Shown here piece by piece: positions 56,575-64,000 of a stretch of DNA of 64,000 nucleotides. Under the pieces are notes generated by a model, which saw only the letters and a program-made list of their open reading frames with translations, was not told where the DNA came from and made no database searches. The stretch is from Pseudoalteromonas byunsanensis (GTDB taxonomy: Bacteria > Pseudomonadota > Gammaproteobacteria > Enterobacterales > Alteromonadaceae), in assembly GCF_001854475.1 (NCBI RefSeq), contig NZ_MNAN01000027.1:62001-126000 (forward strand), read 5' to 3'. A program made the position numbers and the translations under genes. The stretch's first letter is position 1. Each line of letters starts with the position of its first letter.

Positions 56575-56621
56575 AATATTTCCATACAACTAACAACATT
56601 TTATTGCCTCAAAAATCGCCA

Positions 56622-56637
56622 TGTCACACAGGTGACA
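56622..56637. promoter_or_regulatory. Inverted repeat upstream of M14 gene
   Basis: TGTCAC-ACAG-GTGACA, perfect 6-base arms, 48 bases before the M14 start. Related GTGTGACAC sequence recurs before the ATP-grasp/M20 divergent promoters at 59056-59066. Possible shared operator. Confidence 0.4.
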
Positions 56638-56673
56638 CGGCTATGAAGCAACCATACAATGAGAGACACAAAC

Positions 56674-58053
56674 TTAATGACACGACTTTGCGACCTGTTG
56701 CCAGTGGGTCAGTATCTTTTCGAGCTTTTTATCTTTGAGATTTTTAACCGTACACAATTGCTCGGGCGCAGTATTGAGTGCTTCAACCACACCATGGGCA
56801 CCAAATGTATTCATGATTTCATCAATCATCTTTTCCCCAATTCCTTTGACTTGAGATAAGATTTCACGAATTTGCGCATCATCAAATTGCATGCTGGGAT
56901 AACTATTGAGTTGTGTTGTTTCGTCACTGCCTGGCACAGTCTTTAGTGTTTTCGCACTCACAACAATGCCTTGTAACTTGAAATTATCTTGGTAATTCCA
57001 TATCTCGCTAGGCCACTCTTCCTGAGCACTGTATTTGGTGTCTAAAATTGGGTAGTTTTCATCGTCCATACGTGAGAACAACTCGCCACAGTCTTGGCTT
57101 GGGGTGTAGCGAGAAAAACCGATATGACGCATAGTGCGCAATAAACGTGAATCTATCTTCCCTAACTCTTCCCAGTTATAAAGTGGAATATTTGGTTTTA
57201 TGAAACGGCCATCACTCAATAACCACATCAAATACTGACCGATCCAATCACGGATGTATGGAAACGCAGCGAATGCGGTGGCGCACTCTAAAATACGTAA
57301 TTTACCATCCTTACCAAGCGCTATATCACATGCCCAATATTCTGCATTAGCGGCCTTAGAAGCAAGGACTGCCAGCTCTAATACGTTTTTTGGTACATCC
57401 TGATAATCCATGCTGCCACCTTGGCTGGTATTGGTTAACCACTCCCCTTCGGGTGGGCGACGCCAAAATGCACAAACCGGTTTATGCCCCACCAGCATTA
57501 CACGTATGTCAGCTTCCATTGGAATAAAATCCTGCACATACACTGGGTAGTAGTTCTTTTCATTAAGTAACGCCAGAGCTTGCTCATAACTATCTACTTT
57601 GTGCACAAAATAGCCACCATAATTTGATGGCCCATATGAGCGTTTAATAATCTTTGGATACTGCGTGCTGGCTAGATATTTTTTTGCTTTTTCAGGAATA
57701 TAGAAAATCTCAGTATGGGGCGCGGGCAGGTTATATTTACGACAAAAATGCGTGACATTTTCTTTTGATTTATTAGCAAACTGGCTATCAAGAGAGGGTA
57801 AAAATCTCACGTTAGGCAGTGAACGGGCAATATCTCGAAACGTTTCATACGCGGTCGCAGGAATATTACCAATCAGTACATCTATTTTTTTTCGCTTCAC
57901 CTCAGCGATAAAGCGCGCTTTATCGTTACCCCAGTGATAGGTAACCTGTTCAATTTTATCTGGCCACCCTTTAAAATTAGACTTGTCGAAAAAGCGCAGT
58001 ACATAATCTAGATAGAGCAGCCCTATTTTGGGCAAAGTGTTTTTTATTGTCAT
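56674..58053 (-). CDS. ATP-grasp protein with C-terminal helix-hairpin-helix domain
   Basis: 459 residues. N-terminal pre-ATP-grasp region to about 90, ATP-grasp core about 95-300: SKENVTHFCRKYNLP, YPKIIKRSYGPSNYGG with Lys137, PVYVQDFIPMEADIRVMLVG, ACDIALGKDGKLRILECATAF. The metal-binding E-x-N is E256-C-A258, so the Asn ligand is lost, and activity may differ. Residues 400-459 form a helix-hairpin-helix repeat pair: VKGIGEKMIDEIMNTFG and TVKNLKDKKLEKILTHW, similar to RecD2-type DNA-binding segments. ATP-grasp fused to HhH is unusual. Four bases after the second ATP-grasp gene, with AAGGTGG in front. Confidence 0.8.
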   Translation of the reverse strand: MTIKNTLPKIGLLYLDYVLRFFDKSNFKGWPDKIEQVTYHWGNDKARFIAEVKRKKIDVLIGNIPATAYETFRDIARSLPNVRFLPSLDSQFANKSKENVTHFCRKYNLPAPHTEIFYIPEKAKKYLASTQYPKIIKRSYGPSNYGGYFVHKVDSYEQALALLNEKNYYPVYVQDFIPMEADIRVMLVGHKPVCAFWRRPPEGEWLTNTSQGGSMDYQDVPKNVLELAVLASKAANAEYWACDIALGKDGKLRILECATAFAAFPYIRDWIGQYLMWLLSDGRFIKPNIPLYNWEELGKIDSRLLRTMRHIGFSRYTPSQDCGELFSRMDDENYPILDTKYSAQEEWPSEIWNYQDNFKLQGIVVSAKTLKTVPGSDETTQLNSYPSMQFDDAQIREILSQVKGIGEKMIDEIMNTFGAHGVVEALNTAPEQLCTVKNLKDKKLEKILTHWQQVAKSCH

Positions 58054-58057
58054 CGTC

Positions 58058-58993
58058 TTACGCCACCTTAACTGAGTGAAGAGCTCTTTTTTGCTGAACA
58101 GTTCTTTCTATCAGTTCCACCATTGCATCAAGCTTGTCCTGATTGAAATTAATACCTAGCTGCTCTTGCTCAGGCGTCGCAAAGGCTGGAATAGTGTTCA
58201 CCTCTAACACCACATACCGCTCTTGCTCTCGGTCATAAATCAGGTCTACGCCCGCTATTTCCAAACCCAATGCTTGTGTTGCCTTAATTGCCAGCGCAAC
58301 CACTTCATCATTTGGCTCACGAACAAATACCGAACCACCGCTGGTAATATTGGTTTTCCAATCGTCTTTTGGGGCTTTGCGGCCATAGCAGCCAACACAT
58401 TTTCCATCCACAATATCAATACGGTAATCAGTATTGTCATAATCAATAAAGCGCTCAACGTAGAAATAACGCAAATCCGTGCGACTAAGAAACGGCAACA
58501 ACATATCGAGGGCATGTTCGCCATCAATTTTCACAATCCCTACACCACCCCAACCATCGGTTGGCTTGTAAACCAACTTGCCGCCAAAGTCACGAATTGC
58601 GGCCTTTAACCCAGCAATATCGTTTTTATGGCACAAGCGGTAATCGGCTGTAGCAATACCATGGCCATTTAGTAAGTGAGAGGTACGAAACTTATCTTCT
58701 GCTAGCGCAAAGGAGCTAAAGTTGTTGAGTGTCGGAATAGACTGACTAAGAGCTTGATATAAGTACAACTGATATTGCGTTTGCTGCCCTGCGTTATAAC
58801 TCAAAAACGCATCTAGGTGCTCCATTACAATACCATTACATAGTATTTGCCCGCCCTGTGCACGTGCGTCTCGCAGATTTAGTCCGGTACTTGACTGAAT
58901 GCCACGTTCAGCCAATGCATGAACGAGCCTTTGTTCAATGGCTTTACCGCCACCGTTTTCGTACATCCAAATTCCGACATGAGGTGCTGTCAC
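58058..58993 (-). CDS. RimK-like ATP-grasp ligase
   Basis: 311 residues from GTG at 58993 with AAGGAG eight bases before. Begins HVGIWMYENGGGKAIEQ. ATP-grasp elements are intact: AEDKFRTSHLLNGHGIATAD, LVYKPTDGWGGVGIV with Lys143, YFYVERFIDYDNTDYRIDIV, AGVDLIYD with Asp250, and VVLEVNTIPAF with Glu264 and Asn266. Family members join a carboxylate to an amine through an acyl-phosphate, for example adding amino acids to a protein or small molecule. Substrate unknown. Probable operon with the HhH-fused ATP-grasp gene, possibly as an active and a modified pair. Confidence 0.87.
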   Translation of the reverse strand: MTAPHVGIWMYENGGGKAIEQRLVHALAERGIQSSTGLNLRDARAQGGQILCNGIVMEHLDAFLSYNAGQQTQYQLYLYQALSQSIPTLNNFSSFALAEDKFRTSHLLNGHGIATADYRLCHKNDIAGLKAAIRDFGGKLVYKPTDGWGGVGIVKIDGEHALDMLLPFLSRTDLRYFYVERFIDYDNTDYRIDIVDGKCVGCYGRKAPKDDWKTNITSGGSVFVREPNDEVVALAIKATQALGLEIAGVDLIYDREQERYVVLEVNTIPAFATPEQEQLGINFNQDKLDAMVELIERTVQQKRALHSVKVA

Positions 58994-59055
58994 TGTGTTC
59001 TCCTTGATCCTTTAGTTGGGGGTGCGTTTTTCTACCCGGCTATTGTAAAAGGATC

Positions 59056-59066
59056 TGTGTGACACA
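59056..59066. promoter_or_regulatory. Palindrome in the ATP-grasp/M20 divergent region
   Basis: TGTGT-G-ACACA, a perfect odd palindrome between divergent starts, sharing GTGACAC with the repeat before the M14 gene. Confidence 0.35.
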
Positions 59067-59168
59067 TTTTTGACCAAAAGCAGCGGACAAAATTTGTTCA
59101 TAAAAGCTTCACTGAAATGCAACTGAGCCCAGCCACGATGAGCGCCAATGCAACCAAGGAAAGCCGTG

Positions 59169-60314
59169 ATGACAAAATTAAATTTTGACGAGCTAGCAAG
59201 CCTCATTACATGCAACTCTCACAGTAAGAATAAAGCGGGCGTGGATCTACACGGCGAGCAAATGATCGAATTATTAGCGCCATTAGGGTTTTCTCTGACA
59301 CGCTATCAACGTGAAACAATTGGCGATCACCTATTGTTTCACACACCAAAGCAAGCGGGTAAAAAGGTACTGTTGCTTGGTCACTTAGATACTGTATTCC
59401 CAGAACACACTTTTACTGACTTTAACCAAGATGAACAATGGGTATACGGTCCTGGAGTATGTGACATGAAGGGCGGCAATTTTGTCGCATTGAATGCTTT
59501 GCGCGCTTTACGTTCGCAATTTGGGCCTTTACACAATATTGATTTTTTACTGGTCAGCGACGAAGAAATCGGCAGTGACGACAGCAAATATTTAACTGCA
59601 GAATTGGCCAAGCAATATGATGTTTGCCTAGTTTTTGAAGCCGCGGGAGAAAACCACGAAGTGGTGACTGCTCGCAAAGGCATTGCCACATTTGAGATAG
59701 ATATCACAGGCAAAGCTGCTCATGCAGGTAACCATTATAGCGATGGTGTGGACGCTAACTTTGCTTTGGCAAACATGCTGCTAGAGATGACGAGTCTAAC
59801 TAACTTAAAACGAGGCAGTACCGTCAACGTAGGTAAAATCCTAGGAGGCATTGGCGCCAACACCATTTCGCCCCATGCAAGTATGGTTGTGGAAGCCCGT
59901 TTTTCTTCCCTTAGCGAGCAACAGCGCTTGTTAGAAGGGATCGAAAATATCTGCTTGGCTATCGAAGTGACTGGCGTCGACATTACAATTAGAGGAGGCC
60001 TACAACGTGGCGTAATGACTCCTAGTGCAGCGCAAAAAGCATTGTTAGAAGAGATCAATCAGATTTTGGGCAAACCTTTACTCACTGAACAGCGTGGCGG
60101 AGTGTCAGACGCCAATATCGTATCCTCTGTGGGCATTCCTACATTAGATGGTTTTGGTCCATTTGGAGATGGCGATCACACCCGTCATGAACGGGCGTTA
60201 AAATCGAGCTTTGAATTGCGGATTGAGCAAGTCACTAGGATCCTAGCTACTTGGTGCTTTGAACATAACAAACATGCCGCACAAAGCTTAACCGATGAAG
60301 CGTTAGCGCAATAA
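59169..60314 (+). CDS. M20 family metallopeptidase (carboxypeptidase G2-like)
   Basis: About 381 residues from ATG at 59169 with AAGGA eight bases before; ATG at 59148 is an alternative. LLLGHLDTVFPEHTF gives the first metal His and Asp, GVCDMKGGNFVAL the bridging Asp, LVSDEEIGSDDSKYL the catalytic and metal Glu pair, and FEAAGENHEVVTARKG follows; the dimerisation domain is about 180-290; GGVSDANIVSSVGIPTLDGFGPFGDGDHT holds the final His. Resembles glutamate carboxypeptidases that cut C-terminal Glu. No signal peptide. Divergent from the ATP-grasp operon with 175 bases between. Confidence 0.9.
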   Translation: MTKLNFDELASLITCNSHSKNKAGVDLHGEQMIELLAPLGFSLTRYQRETIGDHLLFHTPKQAGKKVLLLGHLDTVFPEHTFTDFNQDEQWVYGPGVCDMKGGNFVALNALRALRSQFGPLHNIDFLLVSDEEIGSDDSKYLTAELAKQYDVCLVFEAAGENHEVVTARKGIATFEIDITGKAAHAGNHYSDGVDANFALANMLLEMTSLTNLKRGSTVNVGKILGGIGANTISPHASMVVEARFSSLSEQQRLLEGIENICLAIEVTGVDITIRGGLQRGVMTPSAAQKALLEEINQILGKPLLTEQRGGVSDANIVSSVGIPTLDGFGPFGDGDHTRHERALKSSFELRIEQVTRILATWCFEHNKHAAQSLTDEALAQ

Positions 60315-60319
60315 ATAAA

Positions 60320-61129
60320 TTATTTTTGACATTGAGCGCAGTACACCGTGCTGCGCTGTCCTAAGCGAATTTCTTGTAACGAACTTTCACAGCGAACACA
60401 GGGCTTTCCTTTGCGGCCATAAACAAGTAGTTGCTGCGCAAAATAACCCGGCTTACCATCACTTTGCGCAAAGTCTTTTAGGGTGGTTCCACCTTGTTTT
60501 ATTGCCGCACTCAGCGTCTCTTTGATAATGGGCGCTAGAGATTGATAGCGTTTCAATGAGACTTTTCCAGCTTCTCTTTTGGGATGAATGCCCGCTTTGA
60601 ACAAAGACTCATTGGCATAAATGTTCCCCACCCCAACAACCACATGGTTATCCATAATAAATTGTTTTACAGGTACTTTTTTATTTCTTGAACGTTCGAA
60701 TAACCACTGTGCGTTAAACGCATCGGTTAACGGCTCGGGGCCAAGTTTTGCGAACAGAGTATGGCTATGCTGAGGCTCCTGCCATAAACAGGCGCCAAAT
60801 CGGCGAGCATCATTGAGCCTAAGCGCTTTGCCATTACTAAAATGAAACTCGATATGGTCGTGTTTTTTCAATGCTTCACTTTGCGGCACTATGCGCAAAT
60901 GACCCGACATACCAAGGTGCAAAATCACACTACCCACATCGGTATCCAACAACAAATACTTTGCTCGTCTTCGTACCGAACGTATGACCTGCCCCTCAAG
61001 ACTACGTACCTCATCTGGCACGGGCCAACGCAGACTTGAGTTATGGACTAAAACCTTAGTTACTGTTTGCTGTTTTATATGGGGTTGAATACCTAAACGG
61101 CTTACTTCTACTTCGGGTAACTCTGGCAT
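60320..61129 (-). CDS. mutM: Formamidopyrimidine-DNA glycosylase (MutM/Fpg)
   Basis: 269 residues from ATG at 61129. [13 protein letters not shown] sets the start because the catalytic Pro2 and Glu3 must be the N terminus; the frame's longer version is not real. [32 protein letters not shown] and a C-terminal zinc finger CVRCESS...CAQC are present. Removes 8-oxoguanine from DNA. Six bases separate its stop from the convergent M20 stop. Confidence 0.97.
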   Translation of the reverse strand: MPELPEVEVSRLGIQPHIKQQTVTKVLVHNSSLRWPVPDEVRSLEGQVIRSVRRRAKYLLLDTDVGSVILHLGMSGHLRIVPQSEALKKHDHIEFHFSNGKALRLNDARRFGACLWQEPQHSHTLFAKLGPEPLTDAFNAQWLFERSRNKKVPVKQFIMDNHVVVGVGNIYANESLFKAGIHPKREAGKVSLKRYQSLAPIIKETLSAAIKQGGTTLKDFAQSDGKPGYFAQQLLVYGRKGKPCVRCESSLQEIRLGQRSTVYCAQCQK

Positions 61130-61148
61130 GCTTTTCTCAAAATGTTTA

Positions 61149-61628
61149 TTAAAGTTTGTCCAGTGTGAGTGGTGCAAATAACTGTTGCGCCTGCTCGAAT
61201 GACAGTACGAGCCAGTGCTGCTGCTGTTTATCAAACAAGTAATATTGACCATCCGCTTGATAAAGCTGATAACTCAATGGCAACTCCTGTGCAGCAAGCC
61301 AAAATTGGGCAACACTAAGTGCTTGCTCTTGATGTAATGACACCTGTGCGACATCTAATTGCATAGTTTGCCACAAGCTGATCAGCGCCTGCAATTGTTT
61401 GGGCTGCGCCTGCCACGGCCCATCTATACGCCAAGACGTGCCGATTCGCTCAATTTTGAAGCCAGGAAATGCCAAAGCAAGCACAAAACTTTGCTCTGGG
61501 AGCAATCGCTGGGGTCCCTCGGACTCCGTTTGAGGATTCAATTTGTGGTGCAAACCATTGAGAAAAAAGATCATCAATAGCATCGAAATAATCACCACAT
61601 TATTCCACGCTTTAGTGCCTAACCTCAT
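61149..61628 (-). CDS. Hypothetical single-helix membrane protein, 159 residues
   Basis: One N-terminal transmembrane helix ([17 protein letters not shown]) then a periplasmic domain of about 130 residues with paired tryptophans and many Gln: [30 protein letters not shown]. No family recognised. Lies 19 bases before mutM on the same strand, so probably co-transcribed; similar small proteins occur beside mutM in related genera. Confidence 0.7.
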   Translation of the reverse strand: MRLGTKAWNNVVIISMLLMIFFLNGLHHKLNPQTESEGPQRLLPEQSFVLALAFPGFKIERIGTSWRIDGPWQAQPKQLQALISLWQTMQLDVAQVSLHQEQALSVAQFWLAAQELPLSYQLYQADGQYYLFDKQQQHWLVLSFEQAQQLFAPLTLDKL

Positions 61629-61898
61629 GTGCTCTCCAAATTGCTGTGTTATTAACTATACCCTGTGACACAGCCAGAGTATTTTTAATCATCGCAAGAT
61701 AATAAAGGTTATTGGTGAGTATAGCCATGCCCTCTGCCTGTGATGGTTAAGTTATGACTCTTCCAGTTGCACTACCTTCATCAAGGTCTGTTCAACTATT
61801 TGCTCATTTTTGCAGTACTGGACATTCGCATAAGAAACTAAAACCCAAATAGATATAGAATTTAAATACAAAGCGGTTAGGCTCAGGTGCATTATTAC

Positions 61899-62615
61899 TT
61901 ATCTAATTTGACCTAAATAAAATTGGTTAAGTATTTGCGCGAGCGCTTGCGGTTGTTCCAGTGGTAACATATGTCCGCAGTCATCCAGCCACAGAAGTTC
62001 TGCATTGGATAGCTGTTTAGTCATTGCTTGTAAATCTTCCTGGGGTACTTTTTGATCCTGTCGCCCACCGATTATCAGTACCTTACACTTGAGTTCTGCG
62101 AGTAACAAACTTAAATCTTGCCGCCATGACGTTTCTTGAATTTGTCTGAGTAACGTTGCACCACCTAGCGATTTATCCATATCTTTGATCACGCTGTGCA
62201 GCTCATGATCTTGCCATCGCTGTTGACTAACAAACTGCCTTATCCGAGCGCTCGACATCCCCTGATAGGTGTGTGTTTGTAGAAAATCGAGCATCCCTTT
62301 ACGAACTTGCTTTTCATCATCACTTAAGCCAAGGGCGCTGCTGGCTAGCAACACCAGTGAATGCACTTTATTAGGATGCTCTAATGCATATTGTAAAGCT
62401 AAATAGCCGCCCATAGAAAAGCCTAGCAAATGTCCTCCCAGAGAGAGTGCCCTGTCAATTTCTGCCAGCATTTGTGCATGTGTGGCACATCTTTCTATTG
62501 CTACATGATTGGACTGTATCTCTCCATCTAGTAATGGTACTAAACGCTCCCACAAACGCTGATTACATTGTGTGCCCGGAACCATAGCTAGGTTTAATTT
62601 GCTCGAACTGCTCAT
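61899..62615 (-). CDS. Alpha/beta hydrolase
   Basis: 238 residues. Nucleophile elbow GFSMGGYLALQYALEHP with Ser near residue 67, catalytic Asp near GGRQDQKVP and His in DDCGHMLPLEQP. Complete triad. No signal peptide. Like the many small esterases of the MenH/BioH group; substrate unknown. Flanked by 270 and 312 base gaps with nothing recognised. Confidence 0.85.
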   Translation of the reverse strand: MSSSSKLNLAMVPGTQCNQRLWERLVPLLDGEIQSNHVAIERCATHAQMLAEIDRALSLGGHLLGFSMGGYLALQYALEHPNKVHSLVLLASSALGLSDDEKQVRKGMLDFLQTHTYQGMSSARIRQFVSQQRWQDHELHSVIKDMDKSLGGATLLRQIQETSWRQDLSLLLAELKCKVLIIGGRQDQKVPQEDLQAMTKQLSNAELLWLDDCGHMLPLEQPQALAQILNQFYLGQIR

Positions 62616-62927
62616 CTGACATCCATATTAAAGTGATAAAGTTGTATGTTCTGGTCTCGCTCATCAATTAACACGGTACTAGAATCTCGATAAATATCGA
62701 AGCCCACAATTAAGCGGAACAACAAGGCCATTGCCATAATACGCCAATAGCAATGTTTGACGTCACGATTTATCCCAATATAAACACTAATACAACGATA
62801 AAAATAAACATTTTAATAACACTAATACTGTGATTTATAACAGCCTATCAAGTAAGCGGCTTTTTAGCTGTTTAATTGCTCATATTCTTTGCTAAAATGG
62901 CGACCAAAATTTAAGGAGTTCCGTCTA
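62616..62927. other. Intergenic gap without recognised feature
   Basis: 312 AT-rich bases between the divergent hydrolase and ppaC. Apart from the AAGGAG before ppaC and a possible TAAAAT -10 near 62893, no gene, RNA or repeat could be seen. Confidence 0.5.
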
Positions 62928-63848
62928 ATGGCAATGTACGTAGTGGGTCACAAGATCCCAGATTCAGATTCTATTTGCGGTGCAATTGCACTGGCATACC
63001 TAAAAAACAAAATCGGTGAAGCCGCTATCCCAACACGTTTGGGCGAAGTATCACCTGAAACTCAGTTTATTCTTGACCGTTTTGGGTTTGAAGCGCCTGA
63101 GCTTAAAATGAGCTATGCGGGTGAAAACGTATATATCGTTGACCATACAGAAAAAACACAAGCACCTGATGATATCGATCAGGCAACCGTTGTAGGCGTA
63201 GTTGATCACCATAAGTTAGGTGACTTAACGACCTCTACACCACTTGAGTGTTGGATCCGCCCGGTAGGCTGTAGCAACACCATCATTAAAATGATGTATG
63301 ACTTCTACGGCGTAGAAATTCCTAAAGATATTGCTGGCATCATGATGTGTGCCATCCTAAGTGATACGGTTATCTTCAAATCACCAACGTGCACCACCGC
63401 TGACATTAAGTGTGTTGAAGCACTTGCTGAGATCGCAGGTGTTGAAGATTTCAAAGAACTTGGCATGGACATGTTCAAAGTAAAATCAGCAGTCGAAGGC
63501 ACACCTGCACGTGACCTAGTTATGCGTGACTTTAAAGATTTCAATATGAACGGCAAGCTTGTTGGTATCGGTCAATTAGAAGTAATTGATTTATCGGTAT
63601 TTGATGATATCAAAGCTGACCTTGAAGCTGACATCGCCAAGCTAAAAGAGGAAGGTGGCCGTCACTCTGTATTGCTACTTCTTACTGACATCATGAAAGA
63701 AGGGTCACAAATGCTGATCGCATCAGATGATGAAGGTGTAATTGAAGCAGCTTACGGTGTGAAGCCAGAACAAAGCCGCGTTTGGCTAGATGGCGTACTG
63801 AGCCGTAAAAAACAAGTCGTACCGCCACTGCAAGATGCGTTTGCTTAA
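62928..63848 (+). CDS. ppaC: Manganese-dependent inorganic pyrophosphatase (family II)
   Basis: 306 residues from ATG at 62928 with AAGGAG before it (upstream frame to 62889 has none). DHH-family motifs: GHKIPDSDSICGAIAL, YIVDHTEK, VVDHHKLGDL and LSDTVIFKSPTCT, then the DHHA2 domain to the C terminus with GRHSVLLLLTDI and SRKKQVVPPL. Splits pyrophosphate, pulling biosynthesis forward. Family II enzymes are less common than Ppa in gammaproteobacteria but known in Vibrio, Shewanella and Pseudoalteromonas. Strong terminator follows. Confidence 0.96.
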   Translation: MAMYVVGHKIPDSDSICGAIALAYLKNKIGEAAIPTRLGEVSPETQFILDRFGFEAPELKMSYAGENVYIVDHTEKTQAPDDIDQATVVGVVDHHKLGDLTTSTPLECWIRPVGCSNTIIKMMYDFYGVEIPKDIAGIMMCAILSDTVIFKSPTCTTADIKCVEALAEIAGVEDFKELGMDMFKVKSAVEGTPARDLVMRDFKDFNMNGKLVGIGQLEVIDLSVFDDIKADLEADIAKLKEEGGRHSVLLLLTDIMKEGSQMLIASDDEGVIEAAYGVKPEQSRVWLDGVLSRKKQVVPPLQDAFA

Positions 63849-63865
63849 TATATTAAACGTTTAAA

Positions 63866-63898
63866 TAAAAAGCCGAAGCACATGCTTCGGTTTTTTGT
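63866..63898 (+). terminator. Terminator after ppaC
   Basis: CCGAAGCA / TGCTTCGG stem followed by TTTTTT. Confidence 0.92.
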
Positions 63899-63910
63899 TA
63901 TGGTCAAAAC

Positions 63911-64000
63911 ATGAAAACGCTATTTTTAGAGCCCGGTATACTCGCCATTCACACTCAAGTGCTAGACACAACAATGCACCAGCATGCGTTAATACAAGTC
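63911..64000 (+). CDS. Start of a gene cut by the right edge, possibly AraC-family
   Basis: 30 codons open to the window end: MKTLFLEPGILAIHTQVLDT then TMHQHALIQV. The pattern of Leu-x-Pro-Gly-Ile followed by H-x-H-A-L-I-Q resembles the cupin-like N terminus of AraC-type regulators. No clear ribosome site. Low certainty. Confidence 0.4.
   Translation, partial: MKTLFLEPGILAIHTQVLDTTMHQHALIQV

Noticed and set aside
56590..56673. Possible precursor peptide for the ATP-grasp cluster
   Set aside because: No frame with a ribosome site in the gap; only the inverted repeat stands out.
58223..58609. 128-codon frame antisense to the RimK-like ligase
   Set aside because: The opposite strand has a complete ATP-grasp motif set; this is a shadow.

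Overview
This window looks like chromosomal DNA of a marine gammaproteobacterium of the order Alteromonadales, most like Pseudoalteromonas. The reasons are moderate-to-low GC, a compact housekeeping layout, an argCBFGH cluster in which argH is fused to an N-acetyltransferase domain, a class II (manganese) pyrophosphatase, and several families typical of that group (DUF2982, DUF2884, DUF3034, HDOD-EAL). Family names come from motif recognition by eye; no database search was possible.

Layout. 1-6.2 kb: polyphosphate kinase (cut by the left edge), exopolyphosphatase, a convergent HDOD-EAL protein, a periplasmic solute-binding protein and PhnA. 6.2-12.5 kb: RlmJ, a ZapB-like coiled coil with ZapA, a metal-site-degenerate MBL protein with MltD, then SlyD, an SDR and a COG3618-type hydrolase. 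12.5-16.6 kb (minus strand): DUF2884, two Lcl-type surface/periplasmic proteins and two small unknowns. 16.8-21.5 kb: RND efflux adaptor and pump with MsrA. 21.6-23.7 kb: BtuB under a cobalamin riboswitch. 23.8-30 kb: YajQ, VanZ-like, PanE-like, ThiI, TetR regulator, CoaD, Wzi-like protein.

30.0-31.4 kb holds an apparent accessory unit on the minus strand. A 54-residue peptide with a bacteriocin-like leader ending in Gly-Ala sits behind its own promoter. It is followed by two tandem paralogous five-helix membrane proteins of unknown function. The peptide gene is a manual call.

31.5-38.8 kb is arginine biosynthesis: argCBFGH(A) leftward and argE rightward, with an ARG-box-like operator between them. 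38.9-45.6 kb: a zinc metalloprotease, fructose-bisphosphatase, GNAT, small unknowns, a Cys-rich protein, a sulfurtransferase and a GT9 glycosyltransferase. 45.5-49.8 kb is a tightly coupled four-gene unit: cupredoxin-like protein, GGDEF-EAL membrane enzyme, DUF3034 protein and a truncated-haemoglobin lipoprotein. 49.9-53.7 kb: PurC and an ABC transporter with a His-rich permease and a DUF3299 protein.

53.98-60.3 kb is a second unusual cluster: an M14 carboxypeptidase carrying beta-sandwich modules, an ATP-grasp protein with a C-terminal helix-hairpin-helix, a second ATP-grasp ligase, and a divergent M20 peptidase. Two amide-bond-forming candidates beside two exopeptidases suggest a peptide or amino-acid conjugation and trimming pathway of unknown substrate. 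60.3-64 kb: MutM, a small membrane protein, an alpha/beta hydrolase, PpaC and the start of another gene.

No insertion sequence, prophage, CRISPR array, tRNA or rRNA was seen.
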